In this document: in pieces, positions 48,169 through 59,576 of the stretch
How positions within the stretch are numbered: the stretch's first letter is position 1
How the letters are laid out: each line of letters starts with the position of its first letter
DNA from: Streptomyces sp. NBC_01216
GTDB lineage: Bacteria > Actinomycetota > Actinomycetes > Streptomycetales > Streptomycetaceae
Reading direction: 5' to 3'
DNA length: 64,000 nt
Assembly (NCBI RefSeq): GCF_035994945.1
Contig: NZ_CP108677.1
Location: forward strand, 4,960,001 to 5,024,000
Position numbers and translations under genes: made by a program
The notes under the pieces: generated by a model
Told to the model about the DNA's origin: nothing
Seen by the model: the letters and a program-made list of their open reading frames with translations, nothing else
Databases searched by the model: none

Positions 48169-48236
48169 CCCCCGACACCCACGGCGGGCCGGGCGCGCAC
48201 CCGGTCGGCCCGCCCCGACCCCAGGGACTCCGCACC

Positions 48237-49181
48237 GTGCGCAAGCTGTCCGCCCTCGTCCTCGCCGCCGCCTCGCTGCTGCTCGGAGCGCACTCGGCGT
48301 CCGCCGCCGACAACGGCGAGTGGGCCGTCTATCCGGTGGCCTCCGAACTCGGCAGCCGCCCCTACTTCTACCTGTCCGCCGATCCCGGCACGACCGTGAC
48401 GGACCAGGTCACCGTCGCCAACCGGACGGACGCCCCCCGCACCTTCCTGATCTACGGAGCCGACGCCTACAACACCGAGCGGGACGGCGGCTTCGCCGTC
48501 CGCGGACGCGAGGAGAAGCAGACCGGCGCCGGCGCCTGGATCACCCCGGACCGCACGCGGGTGACCGTGTCCCCGCACACCTCCGTGACCGTGCCGTACA
48601 CCCTCGCCGTCCCCTCCGACGCCGAACCCGGAGACCACCCCGGCGCCGTCGTCGCCCTCGACGAGCGAGTGGAGGGCGGCGGGTCCGGCGCCGTCGCCGT
48701 CGGCGTGCGGCGGGCCGTCGCGGCGCGGGTCTACCTCCGGGTCGACGGGCCGGCCGTGCCCGCCCTGGGCGTCGAGGACGTCACCCTCTCCCAGGACCGC
48801 CCGCTCGTACCCGGCACCGGCGAGAGCAGCGCCGTCGTCTCGTACACCCTGCACAACCGCGGCAACGTCACGCTCCGTCCGAAGGTCGCCCTCCGGGCGG
48901 AGGGGCTCCTCGGCCGGACGCTCCTCGACCGCGAGCTCACGCGGGTACCTTCCGAGCTGCTGCCCCGGCAGAAGATCAGGCTCACCGCGCGCTGGGCGGG
49001 GTCGCCGCAGTTCGACTGGGGTGACGTGACCCTGACGGCGACGGCCGAGAACGTACGGGAGTCCGGCCGGGTGTCCTTCCTCGCGCTGCCGTGGTCGGCC
49101 GTCGCGGTCGTGGTCCTCGGGGCGGTCACGGGTCTGGCGGGGCTCCGGGTGCGGCGTCGCAGGGCCGCCGCGGGGCGCTGA
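48237..49181 (+). CDS. DUF916-type membrane-anchored partner of WxL proteins
   Basis: 314 residues from GTG 48237. Signal peptide (KLSALVLAAASLLLGAHSASA), then a DUF916-like domain (WAVYPVASELGSRPYFYLSA; VTVANRTDAPRTFLIYGADA; TVPYTLAVPSDAEPGDHPGA), a second beta domain (YLRVDGPAVPALGVEDVTLS; VSYTLHNRGNVTLRPKVALR), and one C-terminal transmembrane helix (WSAVAVVVLGAVTGLAGL) with an Arg-rich tail. This is the layout of the WxL locus membrane component that binds WxL proteins and peptidoglycan. It lies 68 bases after the WxL gene. The catalytic role is none; it is structural. Confidence 0.78.
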   Translation: MRKLSALVLAAASLLLGAHSASAADNGEWAVYPVASELGSRPYFYLSADPGTTVTDQVTVANRTDAPRTFLIYGADAYNTERDGGFAVRGREEKQTGAGAWITPDRTRVTVSPHTSVTVPYTLAVPSDAEPGDHPGAVVALDERVEGGGSGAVAVGVRRAVAARVYLRVDGPAVPALGVEDVTLSQDRPLVPGTGESSAVVSYTLHNRGNVTLRPKVALRAEGLLGRTLLDRELTRVPSELLPRQKIRLTARWAGSPQFDWGDVTLTATAENVRESGRVSFLALPWSAVAVVVLGAVTGLAGLRVRRRRAAAGR

Positions 49182-49230
49182 GGACGCACTGGGTACGTGA
49201 GGCCGTCCCGCATCGGGGAGAATGGCCCTC

Positions 49231-50172
49231 ATGAGCGCTCGTAACCAAGATTCCGAAGCCGTCCACCGGGCCGGCTTCGCCTGCTTCGTCGGCCGCCCCA
49301 ACGCGGGCAAGTCCACTCTCACGAACGCTCTGGTCGGCCAGAAGGTGGCGATCACCTCCAACCGGCCGCAGACCACCCGGCACACTGTCCGGGGCATCGT
49401 GCACCGCCCGGACGCGCAGCTGATCCTGGTCGACACGCCCGGCCTCCACAAGCCGCGGACCCTGCTCGGCGAGCGGCTCAACGACGTGGTGCGCACCACC
49501 TGGGCCGAGGTCGACGTGATCGGCTTCTGCCTGCCCGCCGACCAGAAGCTCGGTCCGGGCGACCGCTTCATCGCCAAGGAACTCGCCGGGATCAAGAAGA
49601 CCCCGAAGGTCGCGATCGTCACGAAGACCGACCTGGTCGACTCCAAGACGCTCGCCGAGCAGCTCATCGCCATCGACCGGCTCGGCAAGGAGCTGGGCTT
49701 CGAGTGGCAGCAGATCGTCCCGGTCTCGGCCGTCGGCAATCAGCAGGTCGAGCTGGTCGCCGATCTGCTGATCCCGCTGCTACCGGAGTCCCCGCCGCTC
49801 TATCCGGAGGGCGACCTCACGGACGAACCGGAGCAGGTCATGGTGGCCGAGCTGATCCGCGAGGCCGCGCTGGAGGGCGTCCGCGACGAGCTGCCGCACT
49901 CGATCGCCGTGGTCGTCGAAGAGATGATCCCGCGCGAGGACCGGCCCGCCGACAAGCCGCTGCTCGACATCCACGCCAACGTCTACATCGAGCGCCCCAG
50001 CCAGAAGGGCATCATCATCGGCCCCAAGGGCAAGCGACTGAAGGAGGTCGGCATGAAGTCCCGCAAGCACATCGAGGCGCTTCTCGGGACGCCGGTCTTC
50101 CTGGACCTGCACGTCAAGGTCGCCAAGGACTGGCAGCGCGACCCCAAGCAGCTGCGGAAGCTCGGCTTCTAG
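49231..50172 (+). CDS. era: GTPase Era
   Basis: 313 residues from ATG 49231; GGGGAGA is nine bases upstream of this ATG but touches the alternative ATG 49222. G motifs: GRPNAGKSTL, TTRHTVRG, DTPGL and TKTD. The KH RNA-binding domain is at the C-terminus (IYIERPSQKGIIIGPKGK-type segment, here VYIERPSQKGIIIGPKGKRL). Era binds 16S rRNA and controls 30S assembly. It ends the phoH–ybeY–era-type ribosome maturation block, though here the two parts are separated by the lipoprotein and WxL genes. Confidence 0.96.
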   Translation: MSARNQDSEAVHRAGFACFVGRPNAGKSTLTNALVGQKVAITSNRPQTTRHTVRGIVHRPDAQLILVDTPGLHKPRTLLGERLNDVVRTTWAEVDVIGFCLPADQKLGPGDRFIAKELAGIKKTPKVAIVTKTDLVDSKTLAEQLIAIDRLGKELGFEWQQIVPVSAVGNQQVELVADLLIPLLPESPPLYPEGDLTDEPEQVMVAELIREAALEGVRDELPHSIAVVVEEMIPREDRPADKPLLDIHANVYIERPSQKGIIIGPKGKRLKEVGMKSRKHIEALLGTPVFLDLHVKVAKDWQRDPKQLRKLGF

Positions 50173-53619
<3,447 letters not shown>

Positions 53620-53634
53620 CACACCCCCTTTCGC

Positions 53635-53662
53635 GGCCCCGCACTCCCCGGAGTGCGGGGCC
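53635..53662. terminator. leuA terminator
   Basis: Thirteen-bp arms GGCCCCGCACTCC (53635-53647) and GGAGTGCGGGGCC (53650-53662) around two bases, 15 bases after the leuA stop. Confidence 0.9.
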
Positions 53663-53989
53663 GTGGCCGTCCCTGGGCCGTCCCTTCCGCCGTGCCGCTG
53701 TCCGCCTGCCGCCGCCGGCGGGGTTGCGGTGTCCGGCGGCTGGTGACCGCTGCCGTGGAACGGAGGGGAACCGCGGGCCGTCGCGTGCGGCGCGGCGGCG
53801 GGCTCCGGGGTGCGTCTGCGCGGCCTTCCACCGGAATTCCTTCCCGCCCGTCGCCACCGGACGCGGCCTCGGCGCCCCGCGGCGCGCCGCCCCTTGTCCG
53901 TACCTCCTGACCTGCTTGCGGGCCCGTCCGGCGGGTGATCCACGGGTGTCGTGTCTCGGCCAAGTCGGTCGCGTTCTGCTGACGGGGTG
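53663..53989. other. gene-free stretch between the leuA terminator and the terB promoter
   Basis: 327 bases without a frame of protein-like composition on either strand; the open frames are Arg/Pro/Gly-rich. I see no further strong hairpin. Confidence 0.5.
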
Positions 53990-54019
53990 CTGACGCCACA
54001 TCATGGATGTGGCTAACAT
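53990..54019 (+). promoter_or_regulatory. candidate promoter with an operator dyad in its spacer
   Basis: CTGACG (53990-53995), an 18-base spacer and TAACAT (54014-54019) form a plausible -35/-10 pair. The spacer contains the perfect dyad CCACATC-ATG-GATGTGG (53996-54012). A repressor bound there would block RNA polymerase. The zinc-ribbon TerB gene starts 46 bases downstream. Confidence 0.5.
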
Positions 54020-54064
54020 CACGCCAACGCCGGCAGTGCTGCCGGACCGTGGAGGAGGTGCGAC

Positions 54065-54757
54065 GTGCAGGCTGCCCGAGGCTCACGCAGGAGAAAGCTG
54101 GGCGTTTGCGGTATTCGCACTTCCTGGAACACCGTCGCGGACGGCGAGTTCTTCTGCGAGGAGTGCGGTGGTGACCGCAACTACCGCCGTCGCACCGGCC
54201 GGCGCCGCTTCACCGTCCTGGGTGTTCCGGTCCTTCCGCGCGGACAGGCCGGGCCGGTCGTCGAGTGCGCCGCCTGCCACACCCACTTCGGCACCGAAGT
54301 GCTCGACCATCCGACGACGAGCCGCTTCTCCGCGATGCTGCGCGACGCCGTTCACACGGTCGCCCTCGCGGTCCTCGCGGCGGGTGGAGCATCCTCCCAT
54401 ACTGCCGTGGACACCGCCGTCGCCGCGGTGCGCGCGGCCGGATTCGCCGAGTGCACCGGCACGCAGCTCACCGACCTGGTGGAGGCCCTGGAGGCCGACA
54501 CGGGCCGCTTCCTGCCGGATGTCGGCGGCGGGGGCGCGGCGCTGGCGATCGAACTCCACGAGGCGCTGGAGCCGCTCTCCCCGCATCTGGCCGCGTCCGG
54601 GCGCGAGGCGATCCTGCTCCAGGGGGCCCGGATCGCACTCGCGGACGGCGCCTACAGTCCCGCCGAGCGGGACGTACTGAGCACCGTCGGTAACGCGCTG
54701 GCGCTGTGCGCCGACGACACGGCACGGCTGCTCGCCAGCGCGAGGACGCTGCTGTAG
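54065..54757 (+). CDS. TerB-like protein with N-terminal zinc ribbon
   Basis: 230 residues, GTG 54065 after GGAGGAGG. The first ~80 residues contain five Cys in ribbon-like positions (GVCGIRTSW, FFCEECGGDRNYRR, VECAACHTHFG), so a zinc ribbon is likely. The rest is helical and ends in the TerB-type acidic helical pattern (ILLQGARIALADGAYSPAERDVL, then STVGNALALCADD). TerB domains are associated with tellurite resistance operons and membrane stress, but no ter genes lie nearby. A promoter with an embedded dyad lies upstream. Confidence 0.8.
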   Translation: MQAARGSRRRKLGVCGIRTSWNTVADGEFFCEECGGDRNYRRRTGRRRFTVLGVPVLPRGQAGPVVECAACHTHFGTEVLDHPTTSRFSAMLRDAVHTVALAVLAAGGASSHTAVDTAVAAVRAAGFAECTGTQLTDLVEALEADTGRFLPDVGGGGAALAIELHEALEPLSPHLAASGREAILLQGARIALADGAYSPAERDVLSTVGNALALCADDTARLLASARTLL

Positions 54758-54955
54758 CACCCGCGCCCGCCCTCCGGGGAGGCCGGGCGCCGACGCGCGT
54801 GCGGCGAGACACCGGGGACGGGAGCCTTCCGCGTGGACGCGCGCACCGATGGCGTCAGGGGCCGCCTCCCGGGCCCGTCACGACGGGACCGGACCGGCCG
54901 GCGCGGGCTACTCGTCCGTGCGCCGGACCCGGTCCGTCACACACCGCGCCGGTGT

Positions 54956-56332
54956 CTACCGCGGGGTGACCGCGTCGCTCGCGCGCAGCATGTCCTCGCG
55001 CTCGACGATCTTCACCCGCTCGCGCCCCTCCGCCTCGCCCAGCGCCTTCTCTGCGGCGTCCAGGGCGTACCAGCCCTCCCACGTGGTGTACGTGACGCCC
55101 CGGCCTTCCAGGAACGCCACGACGGCGTCGGTCTCCGGGTTCTCCGGGGTGAGCAGCCTGCCGTTCGCGAAGTCGTCGAGCAGGTTGCCCACCGTCTCGT
55201 TGGCGTCGCCCTTGGTGTGGCCGATGAGGCCGACCGGGCCGCGCCGGATCCAGCCGGTCACGTAGGTGGACGGCATGGGCGCGCCGCCCTCCTCGACGAC
55301 CCGGCCGCCCTCGTCCGGGACGGTTCCGGAGGCGGTGTCCCAGGGGAGCTTGGGCAGTTCGTCGGAGAGGTAGCCGACGGCCCGGTAGACAGCCTGGACG
55401 TCCCAGTCGGTCGTGGTGCCCGTGCCGGTGACGTTGCCCGTGCCGTCGAGCTCGGTGCGCTCGGTGCGCAGGCCGACGACCCTGCCGTCCGCGCCGAGGA
55501 TCTCGACGGGGGACTCGAAGAAGTGCAGGAAGAGCTTGTGCGGGCGCTCGCCGACGTCGCGGATCGCCCAGTTCTCCAGGGTCTTGGCGACCATGTCGGT
55601 CTGCTTGTTCTTGCGGCGCTCGGCGATCGAGCCCTCGTCGTAGTCGATGTCCTCGGGGTTGACGATGACCTCGATGTTCGGCGAGTGGTCCAGCTCGCGC
55701 AGTTCCATGGGGCTGAACTTCGCCTGAGCGGGGCCGCGGCGTCCGAAGACGTGGATCTCGACCGCCTTGTTCGCCCGCAGGCCGGCCTGGACGTTCGGCG
55801 GGATCTCGGTCGGCAGCAGCTCGTCCGCGGTCTTGGCGAGGATGCGGGCGATGTCGAGGGCCACGTTGCCGACGCCGAGCACGGCGACCTTCTCGGCCTC
55901 CAGCGGCCAGGTGCGCGGCACGTCCGGGTGTCCGTCGTACCAGGAGGCGAAGTCGGCCGCGCCGTACGAGCCGTCGAGCTCGACGCCTGGGATCCGCAGC
56001 GTACGGTCGGCCATGGCGCCGGTGGAGAAGACGACGGCGTCGTAGAAGGCTCGCAGGTCGTCCAGGTGGACGTCGGTGCCGTAGTCGACGTTGCCGAAGA
56101 GTCGCACCTGGGGCTTGTCGAGCACCTGGTGCAGCGCGGTGACGATGCCCTTGATCCGGGGGTGGTCGGGGGCGACGCCGTAACGGATCAGACCGAACGG
56201 CGCCGGCATCCGCTCGAAGAGGTCGATGGACACGCCCGGCTCGGCGGCGGCCTCGGACTTCAGCAGCGCGTCAGCGGCGTAGATCCCGGCGGGGCCGGCG
56301 CCGACGATCGCGACCCGGAGGGGGCGGGGCAT
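54956..56332 (-). CDS. ferredoxin/flavodoxin-NADP+ reductase (FprA/adrenodoxin reductase type)
   Basis: 458 residues; I use ATG 56332 (MPRPLRVAIVGAGPAG). FAD binds at VAIVGAGPAGIYAADAL and NADP at VAVLGVGNVALDIARILA. The sequence matches the mitochondrial adrenodoxin reductase/mycobacterial FprA family: IDLFERMPAPFGLIRYGVAPDHP and FGRRGPAQAKFSPMELREL, and GWIRRGPVGLIGHTKGDANE near the end. It passes electrons from NADPH to ferredoxins for P450s and other enzymes. A TTAGG/CCTAA dyad upstream hints at iron control. Confidence 0.94.
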   Translation of the reverse strand: MPRPLRVAIVGAGPAGIYAADALLKSEAAAEPGVSIDLFERMPAPFGLIRYGVAPDHPRIKGIVTALHQVLDKPQVRLFGNVDYGTDVHLDDLRAFYDAVVFSTGAMADRTLRIPGVELDGSYGAADFASWYDGHPDVPRTWPLEAEKVAVLGVGNVALDIARILAKTADELLPTEIPPNVQAGLRANKAVEIHVFGRRGPAQAKFSPMELRELDHSPNIEVIVNPEDIDYDEGSIAERRKNKQTDMVAKTLENWAIRDVGERPHKLFLHFFESPVEILGADGRVVGLRTERTELDGTGNVTGTGTTTDWDVQAVYRAVGYLSDELPKLPWDTASGTVPDEGGRVVEEGGAPMPSTYVTGWIRRGPVGLIGHTKGDANETVGNLLDDFANGRLLTPENPETDAVVAFLEGRGVTYTTWEGWYALDAAEKALGEAEGRERVKIVEREDMLRASDAVTPR

Positions 56333-56378
56333 GTCAGGTTCCCTTCGCAAGCGACATGGCGGCGAAAGCCGCCGACAC

Positions 56379-56392
56379 TTAGGTCACCCTAA
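56379..56392. promoter_or_regulatory. iron-box-like dyad upstream of the ferredoxin reductase gene
   Basis: TTAGG-TCAC-CCTAA, 47 bases before the reductase start. The half-sites match those of the DmdR/IdeR iron box (TTAGGTTAGGCTCACCTAA as I know it) but the spacing is shorter, so this is a weak or partial match. Confidence 0.35.
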
Positions 56393-56436
56393 TTACCTCT
56401 CCCTATCGGCCGGTACCCGCCCCCGGTCTATGGACC

Positions 56437-56468
56437 CATAAGGTCGACTTATGACTTCCATAAGTCGA
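56437..56468. promoter_or_regulatory. phased CATAAG half-sites in the fpr–recO divergent gap
   Basis: CATAAG occurs at 56437-56442, its complement CTTATG at 56448-56453 and CATAAG again at 56459-56464, each 11 bases apart. The last two belong to a perfect 10-bp inverted repeat, TCGACTTATG (56444-56453) and CATAAGTCGA (56459-56468), with five bases between. It lies 112 bases from the reductase start and 123 bases from the recO start. It looks like a tandem operator for a dimeric regulator that is not encoded here. Confidence 0.6.
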
Positions 56469-56590
56469 TGCGTGAGGCGGAGGGGCTGTCACGGTATCCC
56501 CGGACCCGGTCCGAGCCGGATTCCCGGGCGCCGGGAGAGGATTCCCGGACCCCGGGGAGGGCGGGTCCGGAGTACGGGAGAATGGGGCCC

Positions 56591-57340
56591 ATGAGTCTGT
56601 TCCGCGACGACGGCATCGTGCTGCGCACCCAGAAGCTGGGTGAAGCGGACCGCATCATCACGCTCCTCACGCGCGGTCACGGCCGCGTACGCGCCGTGGC
56701 CCGCGGGGTCCGGCGCACGAAGTCGAAGTTCGGGGCCCGGCTGGAGCCCTTCTCGCACGTGGACGTCCAGTTCTTCGCGCGGGGGAGCGAGCTCGTCGGC
56801 AGGGGCCTTCCGCTCTGCACGCAGAGCGAGACCATCGCCGCGTACGGCAGCGGGATCGTCACCGACTACGCCCGCTACACGGCCGGCACCGCGATGCTGG
56901 AGACCGCGGAGCGCTTCACGGACCACGAGGGCGAACCGGCCGTGCAGCAGTACCTGCTGCTGGTCGGCGGACTGCGGACGCTGTCCCGCGGTGAACACGC
57001 CCCGCACCTCATCCTCGACGCCTTCCTGCTGCGCTCGCTCGCGGTCAACGGCTACGCCCCCAGCTTCGACGACTGCGCGAAGTGCGGCATCCACGGACCC
57101 AACCGGTTCTTCTCGGTCGCGTCCGGCGGAGTCGTCTGCGGCGACTGCCGGGTGCCCGGCAGCGTCGTACCCTCTTCGGAGGCCATCGGCCTGCTCGGCG
57201 CGCTGCTCACCGGCGACTGGGCGACGGCGGACGCGTGCGAGCCGCGCCACGTCAGGGAGGGTGGCGGGCTCGTGTCCGCCTATCTGCACTGGCACTTGGA
57301 GCGCGGCCTGCGCTCACTGCGGTATGTAGAGAAGAGCTAG
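56591..57340 (+). CDS. recO: DNA repair protein RecO
   Basis: 249 residues from ATG 56591 (MSLFRDDGIVLRTQKLGEAD); an ATG at 56582 would add three residues. The N-terminal OB fold and GEADRIITLLTRGHGRVRAVARGVRRTKSKFGARLEPF are characteristic. The zinc site has CAKCGIHGPNR and GGVVCGDCRVPG (two Cys pairs). RecO works with RecR to load RecA on SSB-coated DNA. The open frame to 56468 begins inside the dyad and is rejected. uppS follows 24 bases downstream on the same strand. Confidence 0.95.
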   Translation: MSLFRDDGIVLRTQKLGEADRIITLLTRGHGRVRAVARGVRRTKSKFGARLEPFSHVDVQFFARGSELVGRGLPLCTQSETIAAYGSGIVTDYARYTAGTAMLETAERFTDHEGEPAVQQYLLLVGGLRTLSRGEHAPHLILDAFLLRSLAVNGYAPSFDDCAKCGIHGPNRFFSVASGGVVCGDCRVPGSVVPSSEAIGLLGALLTGDWATADACEPRHVREGGGLVSAYLHWHLERGLRSLRYVEKS

Positions 57341-57364
57341 ACGCTCGGAGCTAGGAGTGACCCC

Positions 57365-58189
57365 ATGGCCATGGCACGAATCCTCGGACGGCAGCGCCGG
57401 GAGTACAAGGCCCCCGAGCCGCACCCGTCCGGCGCGCGCCCGCCGAGGCTTCCCGGCGAGCTGGTGCCGAACCACGTGGCCTGCGTGATGGACGGCAACG
57501 GCCGCTGGGCGCAGGAGCGCGGTCTGCCGCGCACCGAAGGCCACAAGGTCGGTGAGGGCGTCGTCCTGGACGTGCTCAAGGGCTGCCTGGAGATCGGGGT
57601 CAGGAACCTCTCGCTCTACGCCTTCTCCACGGAGAACTGGAAGCGGTCGCCGGAGGAGGTCCGCTTCCTGATGAACTTCAACCGGGACGTCATCCGCCGC
57701 CGACGCGACGAGATGGACGAGCTCGGCATCCGGATCCGCTGGGTCGGCCGCATGCCGAAGATGTGGAAGTCGGTCGTCCAGGAGCTTCAGGTCGCCCAGG
57801 AGCAGACGAAGAACAACGACGCCATGACGCTGTACTTCTGCGTGAACTACGGCGGCCGGGCCGAGGTCGCGGACGCCGCGCAGGCCATCGCGCGCGACGT
57901 GGCGGCCGGGAAGCTCGACCCGGCCAAGGTCAACGAGAAGACCTTCCAGAAGTACCTGTACTACCCGGACATGCCGGACGTGGACCTCTTCCTGCGCCCC
58001 AGCGGTGAGCAGCGGACCTCGAACTACCTGATCTGGCAGAGCAGTTACGCGGAGATGGTGTTCCAGGACGTGCTGTGGCCGGACTTCGACCGCCGCGACC
58101 TGTGGCGCGCCTGCGTGGAGTACGCCTCCCGCGACCGCCGCTTCGGCGGGGTCTCGGAGGAGGACCTCGCCGTCCTCGACAAGCGGTAG
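57365..58189 (+). CDS. uppS: isoprenyl (undecaprenyl) diphosphate synthase
   Basis: 274 residues from ATG 57365, with AGGAG seven bases upstream. It builds cis-polyprenyl diphosphate, the carrier lipid for peptidoglycan. The substrate site is [20 protein letters not shown] (catalytic Asp); [22 protein letters not shown] and [20 protein letters not shown] are further blocks. The N-terminal ~35 residues ([18 protein letters not shown]) are a basic extension typical of actinobacterial forms. It converges with zur, 18 bases away. Confidence 0.96.
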   Translation: MAMARILGRQRREYKAPEPHPSGARPPRLPGELVPNHVACVMDGNGRWAQERGLPRTEGHKVGEGVVLDVLKGCLEIGVRNLSLYAFSTENWKRSPEEVRFLMNFNRDVIRRRRDEMDELGIRIRWVGRMPKMWKSVVQELQVAQEQTKNNDAMTLYFCVNYGGRAEVADAAQAIARDVAAGKLDPAKVNEKTFQKYLYYPDMPDVDLFLRPSGEQRTSNYLIWQSSYAEMVFQDVLWPDFDRRDLWRACVEYASRDRRFGGVSEEDLAVLDKR

Positions 58190-58207
58190 CGGCTCGCCGT
58201 GCCACGC

Positions 58208-58618
58208 CTACCCGGCGGCGCACTCCGCGCAGGTGCCGAAGATCTCGACCGTATGTGCCACGTTCACGAAACCGTGCTCCGCGGCGATCGTCTCCGCCCA
58301 CTGCTCCACCGCCGGGCCCTCCACCTCGACGGCCTTGCCGCACAGGCGGCAGACCAGGTGATGATGGTGGTCGCCGGTCGAACAGCGGCGGTAGACCGTC
58401 TCGCCTTCGCTCGTGCGCAGCGCGTCGACCTCGCCCGCGTCCGCGAGCGACTGGAGCGTCCGGTACACCGTCGTCAGGCCGACCGAGTCGCCGCGGTGCT
58501 TGAGCATGTCGTGCAGTTCCTGGGCGCTGCGGAACTCGTCCACCTCGCTCAGCGCGGCGGACACCGCGGCCCGCTGTTTGGTCGAGCGCCCGCGTACGGG
58601 GGGTCCTGCCGTCGCCAC
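58208..58618 (-). CDS. zur: Fur-family zinc uptake regulator
   Basis: 136 residues, GTG 58618 with AAGGAGG five bases upstream. The winged helix (STKQRAAVSAALSEVDEFRS; VGLTTVYRTLQSLADAGEVD) and the metal-binding part (DHHHHLVCRLCGKAVEVEG; FGTCAECAAG) mark the Fur family. The two Cys pairs (CRLC, CAEC) form the structural zinc site. The gene lies directly downstream of znuB with 47 bases between, and Zur boxes precede znuA, so Zur rather than Fur is the likely identity. It represses zinc uptake when zinc is abundant. Confidence 0.93.
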   Translation of the reverse strand: MATAGPPVRGRSTKQRAAVSAALSEVDEFRSAQELHDMLKHRGDSVGLTTVYRTLQSLADAGEVDALRTSEGETVYRRCSTGDHHHHLVCRLCGKAVEVEGPAVEQWAETIAAEHGFVNVAHTVEIFGTCAECAAG

Positions 58619-58665
58619 CGGGGCCTCCTTGTGAAGTCGTCTGCCCCCGCCATTCTGCCAGGCCG

Positions 58666-59574
58666 CTAGAGCGTGGCGTCGTCCGTCGCGCGCCGTGTGG
58701 CCGGAACCGCCATCTCGCACTCCGCCGCGGAGGCCCGGCCTCTCGACGCCTCCGCGGCCCGGGCCCGGCGTTTCGCCAGAGGAGTGGAGAGGGCGGTGAG
58801 CGCGATGAACACGGCGATGGCGAGCAGCACGATCGTCGCGCCGGGCGGTACGTCCCGGTAGTACGAGGTGATCGTGCCGGCCAGGGTCACGCCGGTGCCG
58901 ATGACCACCGCGAGGACGAAGGTCGCCCGGAAGGACTTCGACAACTGCTGGGCCGCCGCCACCGGGACCACCATCAGGGCGCTGACGAGCAGCAGGCCCA
59001 CGACGCGCATGGCGACCGTCACGGTCACCGCGGCGGTGACCGCGATCAGCAGGTTCATGGCGCGCACCGGCAGGCCGGTGACGCGCGCGAACTCCTCGTC
59101 CTGGCTGACCGCGAAGAGCTGGCGGCGCAGTCCGACCGTGACGAGGACCACGAAGGCCGCGAGCGAGGTGATCGCGGTGACGTCCTCGGGTGAGACCGTG
59201 GACAGCGAACCGAAGAGGTACGACGTCAGGTTGGCGGTGGAGCCGGTGGACGAGAGGTTGATCAACAGGACGCCACCGGCCATGCCGCCGTAGAAGAGCA
59301 GCGCGAGGGCGAGGTCGCCGCGGGTCTTGCCGTACGCCCGGATCAGCTCCATCGCCACCGAGCCGACCACGGCGACCAGCGTCGCCATCCACACCGGGCT
59401 GGAGTTGAGCAGGAAGCCGAGGCCGACGCCGGTCATGGCGACATGACCGATTCCGTCGCCCATCAGTGCCTGGCGGCGCTGGACGAGGTAGATGCCCACG
59501 GAAGGGGCGATGATGCCGACGAGTACGGCCGCGAGCAGCGCTCGCTGCATGAAGGCAGGCTCGAGGAAGTCCAT
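58666..59574 (-). CDS. znuB: zinc ABC transporter permease
   Basis: 302 residues from ATG 59574. Nine or so transmembrane helices of the ABC-3 family; characteristic motifs are the N-terminal LVQRRQALMGDGIGHVAMTG loop, LALALLFYGG, GVLLINLSSTGSTANLTSYLFGSL and MRVVGLLLVSALMVVPVAAA. It carries zinc through the membrane with ZnuC. It starts two bases after the znuC stop, so the two are translated together. The Arg/Ala-rich tail is cytoplasmic. Confidence 0.95.
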   Translation of the reverse strand: MDFLEPAFMQRALLAAVLVGIIAPSVGIYLVQRRQALMGDGIGHVAMTGVGLGFLLNSSPVWMATLVAVVGSVAMELIRAYGKTRGDLALALLFYGGMAGGVLLINLSSTGSTANLTSYLFGSLSTVSPEDVTAITSLAAFVVLVTVGLRRQLFAVSQDEEFARVTGLPVRAMNLLIAVTAAVTVTVAMRVVGLLLVSALMVVPVAAAQQLSKSFRATFVLAVVIGTGVTLAGTITSYYRDVPPGATIVLLAIAVFIALTALSTPLAKRRARAAEASRGRASAAECEMAVPATRRATDDATL

Positions 59575-59576
59575 GG

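Noticed and set aside
53653..53910. 85-codon forward ORF after leuA
   Set aside because: Arg/Gly/Pro-rich translation starting inside the leuA terminator hairpin; no sign of a protein.
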